In this document: positions 1 through 8,851 of the stretch, piece after piece
How the letters are laid out: each line of letters opens with the position of its first letter
Position numbering within the stretch: position 1 is the stretch's first letter
IMG/VR virus record: IMGVR_UViG_3300047409_000603
Location: 1-41,388 of that record
DNA from: a virus
Strand: one strand, 5' to 3'
Length of the DNA: 41,388 nucleotides
Notes under the pieces: generated by a model
Databases searched by the model: none
Told to the model about the DNA's origin: nothing
The model's input: the letters and a program-made list of their open reading frames with translations, nothing else
Position numbers and translations under genes: made by a program

Positions 1-127
1 GAAGGCCGGCGCTCAGCCAATGACATCAACGCCGCCACCTGCTACCGCGCCGCTCTTTCCACCGGCGGCGGGGGCGGCAACTGCACCGGCGACGCCCGGC
101 GGCACCACGCCACCCCCACCCCCCGGC
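1..127. repeat. Terminal direct repeat, left copy (circular contig overlap)
   Basis: The first 127 bases are identical to the last 127 (41262-41388). An open reading frame continues in frame across the join, so the repeat is the overlap of a circular assembly and not two biological copies. A length of exactly 127 is a common assembler k-mer size, which points to a software origin. The true genome length is then 41,261 bp. Confidence 0.95.
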
Positions 128-148
128 TTCACAATTGACCCGCAATGA
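2..148 (+). CDS. Ejection-type virion protein, C-terminal part of the gene that crosses the contig junction
   Basis: This is the 3' end of the gene that starts at 40369. Reading from base 2 in the frame of the right-hand copy gives a proline- and alanine-rich tail ending FTIDPQ and a TGA at 146-148. Joined over the repeat, the full protein is 346 residues. The stop overlaps the ATG of the next gene at 145 (ATGA), so the two are translationally coupled. The tail is low complexity, so it gives no functional hint by itself; see the entry at 40369. Confidence 0.85.
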   Translation, partial: KAGAQPMTSTPPPATAPLFPPAAGAATAPATPGGTTPPPPPGFTIDPQ

Positions 149-1995
149 GCGATCCAACCGCCACCGGCCCCGATGGGAAGAAGATCGTCTATCGCAACGG
201 CGCCTGGCAACCACTTGCGGCGTCGGCATCGGCCTCCGCCCCCGCCAGTGAGCCCACGGCAACCGGGCCTGGTGGCCAGAAGGCCGTCTATCGGGAAGGC
301 AAGTGGCAGCCTTGGCAGCCCAACTTTGCCGCCGCAACACCCGCAACACCCGCATCTGGCGATCTGCAAACGGCACTCGATTATAAAGCTGAGCACGATC
401 CGCGCGGGCCGGAAGCGCAATCGCTCAAGCCGAGCGAGTTCGAGCTATCGCTCGGCACTGGCATTGTTCGCCTGCCCGCCCGCATGATCGGCGCCTACAA
501 GGACATCACCGAGACGGCGGGAGCAGCTGCCGGCGGCATTGCCGGATGGCTCGGCGCCAGCGACGAGACGGCGAAGGGCATCCACGACACGGTCACCGGT
601 GCCGCTGCCGCAGTGCCGGTCCTGGGCAGCCTGCCGAGCTCGGAACGGGTTCTCGAGGTTGCCGGCAACGTCAACAAGGCGGCATCCGAAGCGACTGGCG
701 TTGATCTCAGCATTCACCAGCCGCAGGGGGTTGCGGGTGCTATCGGCGAGACGGCCGGTGGCTTGCTTGCCGGCCCCAAGCTGGCGGCCCCGGCGGCCGA
801 GCGGGCAGCAGTTGCAGCCGCAGCACCGGCAGCCGAAGCCGCCGCACCGGCGGCAGCCAAGACAGCCGCGCCGACCCTGCCCGAAATGGGGGCTAATACT
901 ACCGCCGCCTATGACGCCGCCCGCGATGCCGGGATCACGGTGCGGGAACGGCCTTTCACACAGGTTCTCGGTGACACCATTAACGCCGGCCGCGTGAAAA
1001 ATGCCGAAGTGGCGAAGACTATGAAGAGCTATCCAAAGGTAACTGAAATAGAAAACTCCCTCGACGAACTGAGCCGCCTCCGACGCGATTTCAGCTTCGA
1101 GGAGGTCGACCAAGTTCGGCGCGGTATCAATGAAGCCATAAACACTCCAAGCATAAGCAAGACCGAGCGCGGCATTCTCATCGACATGAAGAATGCGTTC
1201 GACGATGGCATTGATGCGATGACCGGCGGCCATGACTACACCGCCGCAAATATGGCGCCGGAAGAAGCTGCCAAGCTATGGAAAGACGCCCGCGCTACGG
1301 CTACCGCCGAGTTTACCGCCCAAGAGGTAGAGAGAGCTTTTGGCGGCGACAAAACCCCCGCTCAAATTCTCAAGCAAGCGCAGAAATGGCGCGATGATCC
1401 ACGGCGAATGAGGAAGCTGCAGCCGGAAGACCAGGAACTGGTGCGCCAGATGGCTACCGTCAGCACTCCGGAGAAGTTGGCCACTCTGGTCAGCCGCTTT
1501 TCCGGCGGCGCGCTAGGTAGTTTTCTCAGTTTTCATTTTCTTGGGCCGGTGGGGGCAATTCCTGGGGCAGCTACCGCTATCAAGGTCGCAACTGGTTTCC
1601 AGCGTGGTCGCCGCGCCGGCGCGCTGCGTGACATTGTCCGCGGCTACGGACCTGAGCCTACGCCCGCTGGCGCAGCCGCGCCCACATCTGCCAGAATGGT
1701 AGAGCTTCAGCGATTGAAGAGCATGGCAGAATCTCAAGTGGCGAGTATGGAAGCAGTAATGAATGGCCCGCATTACGATCCCACGCTGCCACAGTATCAA
1801 TATTTAAGGCCGAATGTTGCCAGCCTCAGAGCCGGCATTGCCAGGTATGACGAAGAATTAGCTAGGGGTAATGGGGCCGCCATTCCCGAGCCTGCCGGCA
1901 TGCCGCCTCCTCAACTGCCGCCTGCCACCTCGCCTCCCGTGCCCTGGCTTGCGCTAGGCGCCGGTAGTCGGCCAGAAAGACAACCGCCTCCGTAG
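145..1995 (+). CDS. Probable DNA-ejection/internal virion protein, 616 aa
   Basis: A 616-residue protein translated from an ATG that overlaps the upstream stop. Its N-terminus holds two copies of a short motif, at about residues 4-23 and 38-57 (PTATGPxGxK.VYRxGxWQP). These are followed by Ala/Gly-rich helical stretches (about 115-260) that could be amphipathic or membrane-active, a charged helical centre, and a hydrophobic segment near 455-485 (LGSFLSFHFLGPVGAIPGA). I recognise no enzyme domain. It sits directly after the gp7-like and junction-spanning genes and before the virion lysin, where P22-type phages keep the proteins ejected with the DNA (gp7, gp20, gp16). An ejection role is inferred from this position and composition. 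Confidence 0.6.
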   Translation: MSDPTATGPDGKKIVYRNGAWQPLAASASASAPASEPTATGPGGQKAVYREGKWQPWQPNFAAATPATPASGDLQTALDYKAEHDPRGPEAQSLKPSEFELSLGTGIVRLPARMIGAYKDITETAGAAAGGIAGWLGASDETAKGIHDTVTGAAAAVPVLGSLPSSERVLEVAGNVNKAASEATGVDLSIHQPQGVAGAIGETAGGLLAGPKLAAPAAERAAVAAAAPAAEAAAPAAAKTAAPTLPEMGANTTAAYDAARDAGITVRERPFTQVLGDTINAGRVKNAEVAKTMKSYPKVTEIENSLDELSRLRRDFSFEEVDQVRRGINEAINTPSISKTERGILIDMKNAFDDGIDAMTGGHDYTAANMAPEEAAKLWKDARATATAEFTAQEVERAFGGDKTPAQILKQAQKWRDDPRRMRKLQPEDQELVRQMATVSTPEKLATLVSRFSGGALGSFLSFHFLGPVGAIPGAATAIKVATGFQRGRRAGALRDIVRGYGPEPTPAGAAAPTSARMVELQRLKSMAESQVASMEAVMNGPHYDPTLPQYQYLRPNVASLRAGIARYDEELARGNGAAIPEPAGMPPPQLPPATSPPVPWLALGAGSRPERQPPP

Positions 1996-2218
1996 CCCAT
2001 CGGGCAAAGATGATGGCGACCGGGAACATCCCGCAACACCCGATGACGGTGAAAAGACCATCAGGGTCTGGTCCGACCAGGCCGATAACGCACCAGATGA
2101 CACCGAACATCACGGCGCCCTGAAACGTCGCGCGCCAGTTCTTCATCACCGCCAGTAGAAGCAACGTGGCAGCGATTACCGCGAGGGTGAACATCACCCC
2201 CGCATGCCATTTGTCCAT
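1862..2218 (-). CDS. Small membrane protein on the opposite strand, 118 aa
   Basis: The protein has about three hydrophobic segments (around residues 8-25, 32-48 and 55-75), then an arginine- and alanine-rich cytoplasmic tail. An AGGA-type ribosome binding site lies about 9 bases before the ATG. Its 3' end overlaps the end of the 616-residue gene by 134 bp on the other strand. It is the only leftward gene among rightward late genes, and it fills an otherwise empty 300-bp gap. That layout fits a lysogeny-expressed moron such as a superinfection-exclusion protein, but no family is recognised. It could also be a fortuitous open frame, though the membrane pattern and RBS argue against that. Confidence 0.5.
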   Translation of the reverse strand: MDKWHAGVMFTLAVIAATLLLLAVMKNWRATFQGAVMFGVIWCVIGLVGPDPDGLFTVIGCCGMFPVAIIFARWATEAVVFLADYRRLAQARAREARWQAAVEEAACRQAREWRPHYP

Positions 2219-2298
2219 AGCGATTTTCCTGCTCCATCAGAGCAGCAGCTGAACCATGCCGCAGGCGCCATCGCAAGCGCCCTGAAGGATTAGCCCCC

Positions 2299-5200
2299 GT
2301 GGTCGACTATCCAAATAATGCGCCGGCAGGCTCGTCGCAGGCAAACGCTGCCATGCCGGGCTATGGCGGGCCGTTGCGCACCAATTTCTCGTACGCCGCT
2401 GGCCTGGCCGATGCGGTACGCAACGCCGCCTCGTTCTTTGGGAATATATTCTCGTTTGGCACTCTGGGCGGGTCGTCCCCGAGCTCGTCGGGCTCGCCCA
2501 CGGCAGCGCCGACCGCGACCACCAGTCCGACGAGCAGCACCACGCCCGGCGCCACGACCCCGCGTGAGGCAGCGGCAGCACGCACCGGGCCACCGGCCCA
2601 GTCGACGTACAGCGTTACCGGCACGGCCGGTAAGACCGGCACCACCACCGCGGCGCCCAAGGCAGCGGTGCCGACCGACACGACCGCGCCTAGCGAGAAG
2701 CCCGGCGCCGGCGCGATGGGCGCCATGGGCTACGCTGCCGGGCTGGGCGTATCGCCGCCATCGTCGGGCATCGGCGAGGCCAAAGCGCCAACCGATGTTT
2801 CGAACTTCACCGATACCAAGTTCGGGGACACTACGAACTTCACGCCGGCCCCGGCGGCACCGCCGCCCGGCGAGGGCGTCGAGGCCGCCCACCAGGCGAC
2901 GGCGGCAGCCGAGACGGCAACCTCCGCGGCGCCTGACGTTGCTAGCGCGCGCGCCTTGGTTTCTGACCGCGCCGGCGGCGCTGATATCAGCCACCTCGAA
3001 GATGCCTTTGTCACGCGGCTGGCGGCAGGCATCACCGCCAGCGAGGCCGCGACCGGTCAGCGTTTGACGCTCAACTCAGGCTTCCGCTCGCCGGAGGAGC
3101 AGGGCCGTCTCTATGCCGAGAAGAAGGCGCTCGATCCAAACTACCCGGTCGCTCCGGCCGGGGGCTCCGTCCACAATTTCGGCTATGCGGCCGATTTCAA
3201 TCGCGGTCCCGCCTACGATTACCTGCGCGAAAACGCGGATAAATGGGGGCTGATGAATATCGGCACCGCCAAAAATCCCAACTACGACTATCCGCATATC
3301 CAGATAGCCGGGCCGCGCAACGTCTCCGGTGGTGCCGGCAGTCGCTTCGATCCCTGGTCCGGCGCGGTCGACCCATTCGCCAATGCCACCACCTACGGCG
3401 CCGGCGGCCCGCCGCGCGGCGGCGGATTCGAGCGGGATCCCAACGGCAACCCGGTGCCGCCCGCTGATATTCCCGGCGGCATGACTATTCCGCCCGGTAC
3501 GCCGCACAGTGCCGGGATGGACAACAAAAACCCCGGTAACTTGCAGTGGAGCGGCAGCGATTGGCAGAAGGCAACTTTCCCTGGCGCCCTCGGCCCCTCG
3601 AAAAACCTTGATGCCGGCAAGGCGCAAATCGTTTTTGACACCCAGGAAAACGGCATGACAGCTGCCGCCACCCTGGCAATTCACCGGGCTACCGACAACG
3701 GCCTGAACACCGTCGAGAAGCTGATCGGCGATCCAAAATTCGGGCTGACAGCGGGCAGCAAACTCGCTCCCGGCGCGATCGTCAACATCAGCAAGGCAAT
3801 GGGCGTCAAGCCCGGCGACGTCATCGACATGAACGACCCGGCGACCGCCAAATCGTTCATGCGCGCTTACGTCAATCAGGAGCACGGTGCCGGGGCGGTT
3901 GCCTATACCGATGACTTCATCAATGCCGGCGTCGATCGCGCCCTTGGGCGCACCAGCGGAGCGGCGGGTGCGGCAGAGGCCCAGGCGACCGGCGGCCCGA
4001 TGCCGGCCGCTCCCGGCGGTGCCGATTTCTCCATCCCCGGTGCGGGATTTGGGCAGCCGGAGGCCTACGCGGCGGCGCCTGCACCCGCTGCAGCCAAGCC
4101 AACAGCGCCGGCAGCGCCAGCGGGAGCGGCACCTGCCGCCGCTGGTAAACAGCCATCCCTCAAGATCGGGTCATCCGGTCCTGCCGTGCGCGATCTGCAA
4201 ACGCAGTTGCTCGCCGCCGGCTATAACCCCGGCCCGATCGATGGCAAGTTCGGGCCGCAGACCCGGGCCGCCCTCTACAAGTTTCAGCAGGCGACGCCTG
4301 GTACGGGCAGCCGCTTCGGCCAGCCCGATACGATTGCTGGTCCGCGCACCCAGGCCGCGCTGCCGGGAGCCAATCCCTATCGCGATACCCAGCCGCCCGA
4401 GGACATCGTTGTTCGGCCGCCGGGCGGCTATGTTTACGGTCGCGACTTTGTTTCGAACGTTCCAGGAGGGACGATTTTTCCGCCAGAAGGTTATGCCGCC
4501 GGTCTCACTCCGGCAGCGTTCGACGAACGCTTTGGGCCAACACCTGCCCCTGGCATCACGCCCGCGGCGTTCAATGAGCGCTTCGGGCCGACGATGACCC
4601 CGGCGGCTGCGGCGCCTCCACCCTCCGCGGGACCGAACTTCGACGAGACCTTTAATGCGCCCACGCCACCGCCCGGGCAGGAGCTAACCCCGGAGCAGGG
4701 CGCCGGCACCATGGCGACGCGCGCCGACCTGCGCGACCGCCTGCCGGGCGCAGCGGCCACCACCGGGGCCGGTTACTACCGCGGCCTGCAATCGGTTGAG
4801 GAAGACCGCGCCAGCCGCGCCCGCCTCCCCGAGACGATCGCATCGACCTATGCGGCGATTACCGGCGGCGGCGGCACCGACCAGTTCGCCGGCGGTCCTA
4901 CTGGCGGCATCTCTCCACCAGCCCCGGATTTTTCAACCAATCCCGCCGCAGTGGGAGCCAACATCGGGGCGGCCAGCGCAGCAGCGCCGCCAACCTCAAG
5001 CGGGTATGTGCCAACGCCCTATCGTGACCCCGGCATGGAGCCCGACAGGCTGGATCGGCTGCGGCAGGATTTCGATCGCATCAAGGGCGGCGCTGACACC
5101 GCTGCCCTCGGCGGCGGGATCGGCAGCGATGTGCTGGCAGAGCCTTCCATTTCTCCGCCGCCATACGCAGAGGACTTCTCAACCCCAGAGGAAGAGCAGC

Positions 5201-5787
5201 GGCGGAAAGACCAATTTGGAGCCTATCCCGCTAAATACAACGACCCCAATTATCAGCGGGGTCCAATGCATACTCCGAGGGAGCGCGCTCCAGTTGGCTA
5301 CAACTACAATCGGCGAACGGCCGATTCAGGTGCCGCAGCGCTCACCGCGCCCGAGCCGGACGTCGTCCGCACCCTTGCCAGCTTGCCACCCGAGGGTCAG
5401 GCGCAATACCGCAGCGGCTTCGTCAACAACATCATCGACAGCATCGACCAGGCCGGCGACGCCCGCGGCATCCTGCGGGCAATTGACGCCAGCCCGCAGG
5501 CTTCACGCCGGCTCGAGGTCGTCCTCGGCGCACCAGGTGCCAGCCAGTTCAAGTCATTGGTTCGCGTCGACGGCATCGGCAACCGCGAGCCGGGTACTCG
5601 CTTTGCCGCAGCGCTGCCCAGCATGGCAGGCCTGCGCGGCAGCCCGCCAGTTGACAGCCAGGTGGCGGCGCGCGTCGGGGCAATGCTCGACTCGGAGGAT
5701 CCGGCCGAGTTCTCGCGCGGGCTGAAAATTGTCGCGGCTAATCCGAGTCTTCAGGCGCTCGTCCAGCGCGTTGACGCAATGGTGTGA
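2299..5787 (+). CDS. Multidomain virion-associated peptidoglycan hydrolase, 1162 aa
   Basis: This long protein starts at GTG with a GAAGGA site 8-9 bases upstream. After a Ser/Thr/Ala/Pro-rich N-terminus (1-220) comes a peptidase M15/VanY-like D,D-carboxypeptidase domain (about 230-345) with the zinc pattern SxHxxGxAxD (His292, Asp299) and a later His333. Residues about 405-545 resemble the 'structural protein P5' or lytic-transglycosylase-like phage domain (NKNPGNLQW and a QENGMTAAATLA stretch). Residues about 615-690 are a peptidoglycan-binding domain (SGPAVRDLQTQL, DGKFGPQTRAAL). Two short repeats (TPAAFxERFGPT) follow near 735-770, then a linker and a helical C-terminal domain (about 1010-1162). 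It lies between ejection and tail genes, so it probably opens the cell wall during DNA entry and is not the late endolysin. Confidence 0.8.
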   Translation: MVDYPNNAPAGSSQANAAMPGYGGPLRTNFSYAAGLADAVRNAASFFGNIFSFGTLGGSSPSSSGSPTAAPTATTSPTSSTTPGATTPREAAAARTGPPAQSTYSVTGTAGKTGTTTAAPKAAVPTDTTAPSEKPGAGAMGAMGYAAGLGVSPPSSGIGEAKAPTDVSNFTDTKFGDTTNFTPAPAAPPPGEGVEAAHQATAAAETATSAAPDVASARALVSDRAGGADISHLEDAFVTRLAAGITASEAATGQRLTLNSGFRSPEEQGRLYAEKKALDPNYPVAPAGGSVHNFGYAADFNRGPAYDYLRENADKWGLMNIGTAKNPNYDYPHIQIAGPRNVSGGAGSRFDPWSGAVDPFANATTYGAGGPPRGGGFERDPNGNPVPPADIPGGMTIPPGTPHSAGMDNKNPGNLQWSGSDWQKATFPGALGPSKNLDAGKAQIVFDTQENGMTAAATLAIHRATDNGLNTVEKLIGDPKFGLTAGSKLAPGAIVNISKAMGVKPGDVIDMNDPATAKSFMRAYVNQEHGAGAVAYTDDFINAGVDRALGRTSGAAGAAEAQATGGPMPAAPGGADFSIPGAGFGQPEAYAAAPAPAAAKPTAPAAPAGAAPAAAGKQPSLKIGSSGPAVRDLQTQLLAAGYNPGPIDGKFGPQTRAALYKFQQATPGTGSRFGQPDTIAGPRTQAALPGANPYRDTQPPEDIVVRPPGGYVYGRDFVSNVPGGTIFPPEGYAAGLTPAAFDERFGPTPAPGITPAAFNERFGPTMTPAAAAPPPSAGPNFDETFNAPTPPPGQELTPEQGAGTMATRADLRDRLPGAAATTGAGYYRGLQSVEEDRASRARLPETIASTYAAITGGGGTDQFAGGPTGGISPPAPDFSTNPAAVGANIGAASAAAPPTSSGYVPTPYRDPGMEPDRLDRLRQDFDRIKGGADTAALGGGIGSDVLAEPSISPPPYAEDFSTPEEEQRRKDQFGAYPAKYNDPNYQRGPMHTPRERAPVGYNYNRRTADSGAAALTAPEPDVVRTLASLPPEGQAQYRSGFVNNIIDSIDQAGDARGILRAIDASPQASRRLEVVLGAPGASQFKSLVRVDGIGNREPGTRFAAALPSMAGLRGSPPVDSQVAARVGAMLDSEDPAEFSRGLKIVAANPSLQALVQRVDAMV

Positions 5788-5790
5788 CCG

Positions 5791-6741
5791 ATGGCCGGCC
5801 TTTTCCAACTTGCTCTGCAGCAAACCAACGATGACTTCGGGCGGCCAATCAAAGGCGCGCTCGCCTACTTTTACGAAGCCTCGACGCTCACCCCACTGCC
5901 CGTGTTCAACGACTATAATTGCCTGGTGCCGGGGCCTAATCCATGGCCGGCCGATGGCTTTGGCAGGTTCCCCGCAATCTACCTCGATCAGCCAATTGGT
6001 GGCAGCGGCTTCTACCGGTTCCAGGTGACCACGGCCGAGGGCGCCATAGTACCCGGTCTTGACCTGCAGATGCTGCCGGTGATCGGGCCGAGCAGCGGCG
6101 GTGGCGGTGGCGGCCCGGCGCCGACGCCGGTCGACCCCTCCACGCTGCACATCACTGGCGATACGGTATTTCGTCTACAGTTTGCCGCGTCGCTGCCCCG
6201 CACCGGTTGGGTCAGGGCAAACGGTAATACGATCGGCGATGCAGCAAGCGGCGCCAGCGAACGCGCCAACAGCGATACTCAGGGGCTATTTCAATTCCTG
6301 TGGAGCAATGTCGTTGACGCGGCCTGTCCCGTGTCGGGCGGGCGCGGTGCGACGCCGGTGGCCGACTTCAACGCCCACAAGCGGATTACTTTGCCCGATA
6401 TGCGTGGCCGGGCGCCGTACGGCACCGACAAGATGGGCGCCGCGGCAACTGCCGGCCGGTTAACCGCCCTGACGATTGGCGGCCCCGGCCTCGGGCCGGA
6501 TATTGCCGGTTCAAGCGGTGGCTTCGAGACCATCGTATTGTCCGCCGCTCAAATACCGCAGCACACACACCTGATTGCAGGCACGACCGCCGCCGGCGGT
6601 GGGGCATTGGGGGTGTTTCAATTATCCTCGGTTAATGGGTCACCCGCCAATCGGCTGGTGACGGACGGCGGGACGGGTGGTGGCGGCTCGCATAGCAATT
6701 TGCCGCCGGCCCTTCTGGGCACCTGGTACGTCAAGCTGTAA
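5791..6741 (+). CDS. Tail fibre or collar-domain protein, 316 aa
   Basis: The N-terminal 75 residues (FQLALQQTNDDFGRPIKGAL and on to PADGFGRFPAIYLD) look like the virion-attachment module of many phage tail proteins. A Gly/Pro linker (about 100-115) follows. The C-terminal half has the hallmarks of the phage tail-collar (microcystin-dependent-like) fold: LPDMRGRAPYGTDKMG, then GGFETIVLSAAQIPQHTH and a C-terminal LPPALLGTWYVKL. It begins 3 bases after the virion lysin stop. The likely role is a receptor-binding or host-contact fibre at the short tail. Confidence 0.8.
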   Translation: MAGLFQLALQQTNDDFGRPIKGALAYFYEASTLTPLPVFNDYNCLVPGPNPWPADGFGRFPAIYLDQPIGGSGFYRFQVTTAEGAIVPGLDLQMLPVIGPSSGGGGGGPAPTPVDPSTLHITGDTVFRLQFAASLPRTGWVRANGNTIGDAASGASERANSDTQGLFQFLWSNVVDAACPVSGGRGATPVADFNAHKRITLPDMRGRAPYGTDKMGAAATAGRLTALTIGGPGLGPDIAGSSGGFETIVLSAAQIPQHTHLIAGTTAAGGGALGVFQLSSVNGSPANRLVTDGGTGGGGSHSNLPPALLGTWYVKL

Positions 6742-6757
6742 CCCTTGGGTTCAATCC

Positions 6758-7123
6758 ATGATCACCGGCCCCTTCGAGGAAGTTTCCAACCGCGCCGATT
6801 TTACCGATGTGATCGAGGTCCATGATGGCGATACGCACGAGCTGATCGATATCACCGGAGCGTCTATCCAGATTGAGGTGGGCCGGCAGACGAGGCCACC
6901 ATGGGGTAGCGGCGATATCGTGCTACGCGCCTCGACCGACGACGGCTCAATCACCATCCTGAGCACCAACGTGTTTGATTTTATCTTTCCGGTCGAGAAA
7001 ATGCGCGCTCTTGAGCCGGGCAATTATGATGTCGGTGTGACCATCAAACGCGATGGCCGCACTGCGCAACAGGCTATCGGCTCGCTGCCCGTGGTCGACG
7101 GCATAGTGAGAACCTCCCAATGA
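6758..7123 (+). CDS. Small tail-associated protein, 121 aa
   Basis: The protein begins MITGPFEEVSNRADF and appears to be an all-beta domain (VIEVHDGDTHELIDITGA, then FIFPVEKMRALEPGNYDVGVTIK). The ATG at 6758 was preferred over an in-frame upstream start because that start would overlap the fibre gene. The pattern of a field-like domain ending in GNYDVGVTIKRDG resembles small tail or baseplate-like phage proteins described as BppU-like N-terminal modules, but I cannot name the family with certainty. Its stop overlaps the next start (ATGA), so it is coupled to the putative receptor-binding protein and may act as its adaptor or chaperone. Confidence 0.6.
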   Translation: MITGPFEEVSNRADFTDVIEVHDGDTHELIDITGASIQIEVGRQTRPPWGSGDIVLRASTDDGSITILSTNVFDFIFPVEKMRALEPGNYDVGVTIKRDGRTAQQAIGSLPVVDGIVRTSQ

Positions 7124-8340
7124 CCTATCAGCTTGGCGTCATCCCTCGCTTTCCAGCGCGTGTGGTTGCCGGTGTTGGCATCCGCATCGATCGCGCCAAT
7201 GCGGTTTATACTTTCTCGACCGATTACAGCACAGTAGCGCCGGGCAGCGTCGCCGATCCCGCTAATACTGACGTTCTGGTCCAGTTGCCCGATGGCACTT
7301 ATGCGACGGTGCCGGTTTCGGCGATCGCCGCGAGCACCCTGCCGGTCCAGCAGACCGGCAAGCGCAATGCGCTGATCAACGGCGGATTCGGCGTCTGGCA
7401 GCGCAACACGACCTTCGCTCCAACGACGGTGCGGATGTTGACAGCGGATCGCTGGGGGATCGCGGCCGGCGCCGGCACACTGACGTCGGTTCAGCGGGCC
7501 GCCCCGATGGGTGTCGTCCGCGGCATGAACGGACTGCAGTTGACCGGCAACCCGGGCGTGACCGTCGTCGACATCAGCCAGCGCATCGAGGCGATCAACG
7601 CCAACGTGCTGCGCGCGGCACCGCCTTACATCACGTTCAGCGCACAGCTTTTCAACAGCACCGGCGCGGCCTTCACGCCGACGCTCTTTGTCGACACGCC
7701 AAATGCGCTCGACACATGGACGACCAGTGCCGTGCAGAATAACGCGGGTGCCGGCGATACCTTGCAAAGCTGTCCCGGCGGCCTCTTGAGCACCATTACC
7801 TGGTCGGCCGACATCGGCGCCTATGCCAATCTCGCCAACGGACTTGGCTTCCGGCTGCGGATTCCGAGCGGCGCCCTCGACAACAACACCAAGTCGGTAA
7901 ATCTTTATGATGTTCAGGTCGAGCCGGTGACGGCGGTCGGCGCCGCGCCGAGCCTGTTCGAAGTAGAGACCTTCAGCGACGAGCTCGCTCGTTGCCAGCG
8001 CTATTATTTCAAGACATTTGCCTACGGCACGGTGCCAGTGAACAATGCCGGCCAGGTTGGGGCCCTTGCGTTTACGCAAGTCGTAGCGGCTGCGGCCAGT
8101 CAGTCAGGACAGGCGCTGCGCTATCCCGTGACCATGCGGGTTGCTCCAGCTGCTGTATTATTTAATCCATTGGCGGCCAACGCACAAATTCGCAACCCGA
8201 CAGCCTCGTTGGATTGGACGATCAGTGCGGTGGGGGGCGCATCGTCAGACAGTCAGGTGCAGGTTACCGGGACGGCGGCCGCCGGGAGTGTCGCCGGGCA
8301 GACCGCCGTTGTCCATATCACCGCCGACGCGGAGCTTTGA
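7120..8340 (+). CDS. Putative receptor-binding tail protein, 406 aa
   Basis: The first 80 residues are a short virion-anchoring part. From residue 85 (KRNALINGGFGVWQRNTTF, then a TADRW motif) the protein follows the pattern of phage tail proteins with a carbohydrate-binding-like beta-sandwich. These proteins typically carry 'LINGGF.VWQRG' at the start and a late segment like DELARCQRYYFKTF, here near residue 287. The rest is beta-rich and would form the host-contact tip. It is coupled to the gene before it through an ATGA overlap. Substrate is not visible in the sequence. No enzymatic tailspike motif is seen. Confidence 0.7.
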   Translation: MTYQLGVIPRFPARVVAGVGIRIDRANAVYTFSTDYSTVAPGSVADPANTDVLVQLPDGTYATVPVSAIAASTLPVQQTGKRNALINGGFGVWQRNTTFAPTTVRMLTADRWGIAAGAGTLTSVQRAAPMGVVRGMNGLQLTGNPGVTVVDISQRIEAINANVLRAAPPYITFSAQLFNSTGAAFTPTLFVDTPNALDTWTTSAVQNNAGAGDTLQSCPGGLLSTITWSADIGAYANLANGLGFRLRIPSGALDNNTKSVNLYDVQVEPVTAVGAAPSLFEVETFSDELARCQRYYFKTFAYGTVPVNNAGQVGALAFTQVVAAAASQSGQALRYPVTMRVAPAAVLFNPLAANAQIRNPTASLDWTISAVGGASSDSQVQVTGTAAAGSVAGQTAVVHITADAEL

Positions 8341-8342
8341 CC

Positions 8343-8564
8343 ATGGACGAAATCATCAGCGCACAGTGGACCGACGCGGATTACACGACCATCGCCATGA
8401 CGATCAAGGGCGCCGCCGTGATGAATGCCGAAAAGAGCGTCGAGCATGATCCCGAAGGCGAGACGGTGATGTTTGTGCCCGACGACATGGCCAACCGGCA
8501 CCGGCAGGAACTCGCCGAGTGGGAAGCGGCGGGCAACATCATCGGTGAGCCGCCGGCAGCCTGA
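8343..8564 (+). CDS. Small acidic protein of the tail cluster, 73 aa
   Basis: A 73-residue acidic protein (MDEIISAQWTDADYTTIAM...) begins two bases after the preceding stop. It has no membrane segment or recognised domain. A longer frame exists upstream, but it would overlap the receptor-binding gene, so the ATG at 8343 is preferred. Its stop overlaps the next ATG (TGATG). From its place between receptor-binding and lysis genes it could be a tail-fibre assembly chaperone; that is position-based inference only. Confidence 0.6.
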   Translation: MDEIISAQWTDADYTTIAMTIKGAAVMNAEKSVEHDPEGETVMFVPDDMANRHRQELAEWEAAGNIIGEPPAA

Positions 8565-8848
8565 TGCCAATCCGGCTCCGCAACATACCGGGCGACCGCC
8601 AACCGGTCAGCCATGAGCCTAACGCTCGGGCCGATACCGACTGGTACGGCTACTGGCAGGATCTTGGTCGCGGCATCCGCGAACTACAGGCCGGCCCGGT
8701 GGCAACGTCCTACACGGTGGCGACGTTGCCGACGACGGCAACGGCGGGGGCGATGATCTATGTCAGCAACGAAAGTGGCGGCGCCGTGCCGGCCTTCTGG
8801 GACGGGACCAACTGGCGGCGGATGACCGATAGAGCCATCGTGAGCTGA
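8564..8848 (+). CDS. Small virion or tail-tip protein, 94 aa
   Basis: The protein starts in a TGATG overlap with the previous gene. Its C-terminal half (VATLPTTATAGAMIYVSNESGGAVPAFWDGTNWRR) matches a short beta module common at the ends of phage tail and fibre proteins, where a 'GA.IYV.DE.GGAVPAFSDGTNWRR'-like sequence is familiar. It is therefore probably a small fibre-related or host-contact protein. Three bases separate it from the lysozyme gene. No catalytic residues are seen. Confidence 0.65.
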   Translation: MPIRLRNIPGDRQPVSHEPNARADTDWYGYWQDLGRGIRELQAGPVATSYTVATLPTTATAGAMIYVSNESGGAVPAFWDGTNWRRMTDRAIVS

Positions 8849-8851
8849 GCC

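Noticed and set aside
2318-3067. Long open frames on both strands inside the 1162-residue gene
   Set aside because: High GC keeps shadow frames open. The protein in the chosen frame has recognisable domains; the others are arginine/proline-rich shadows.
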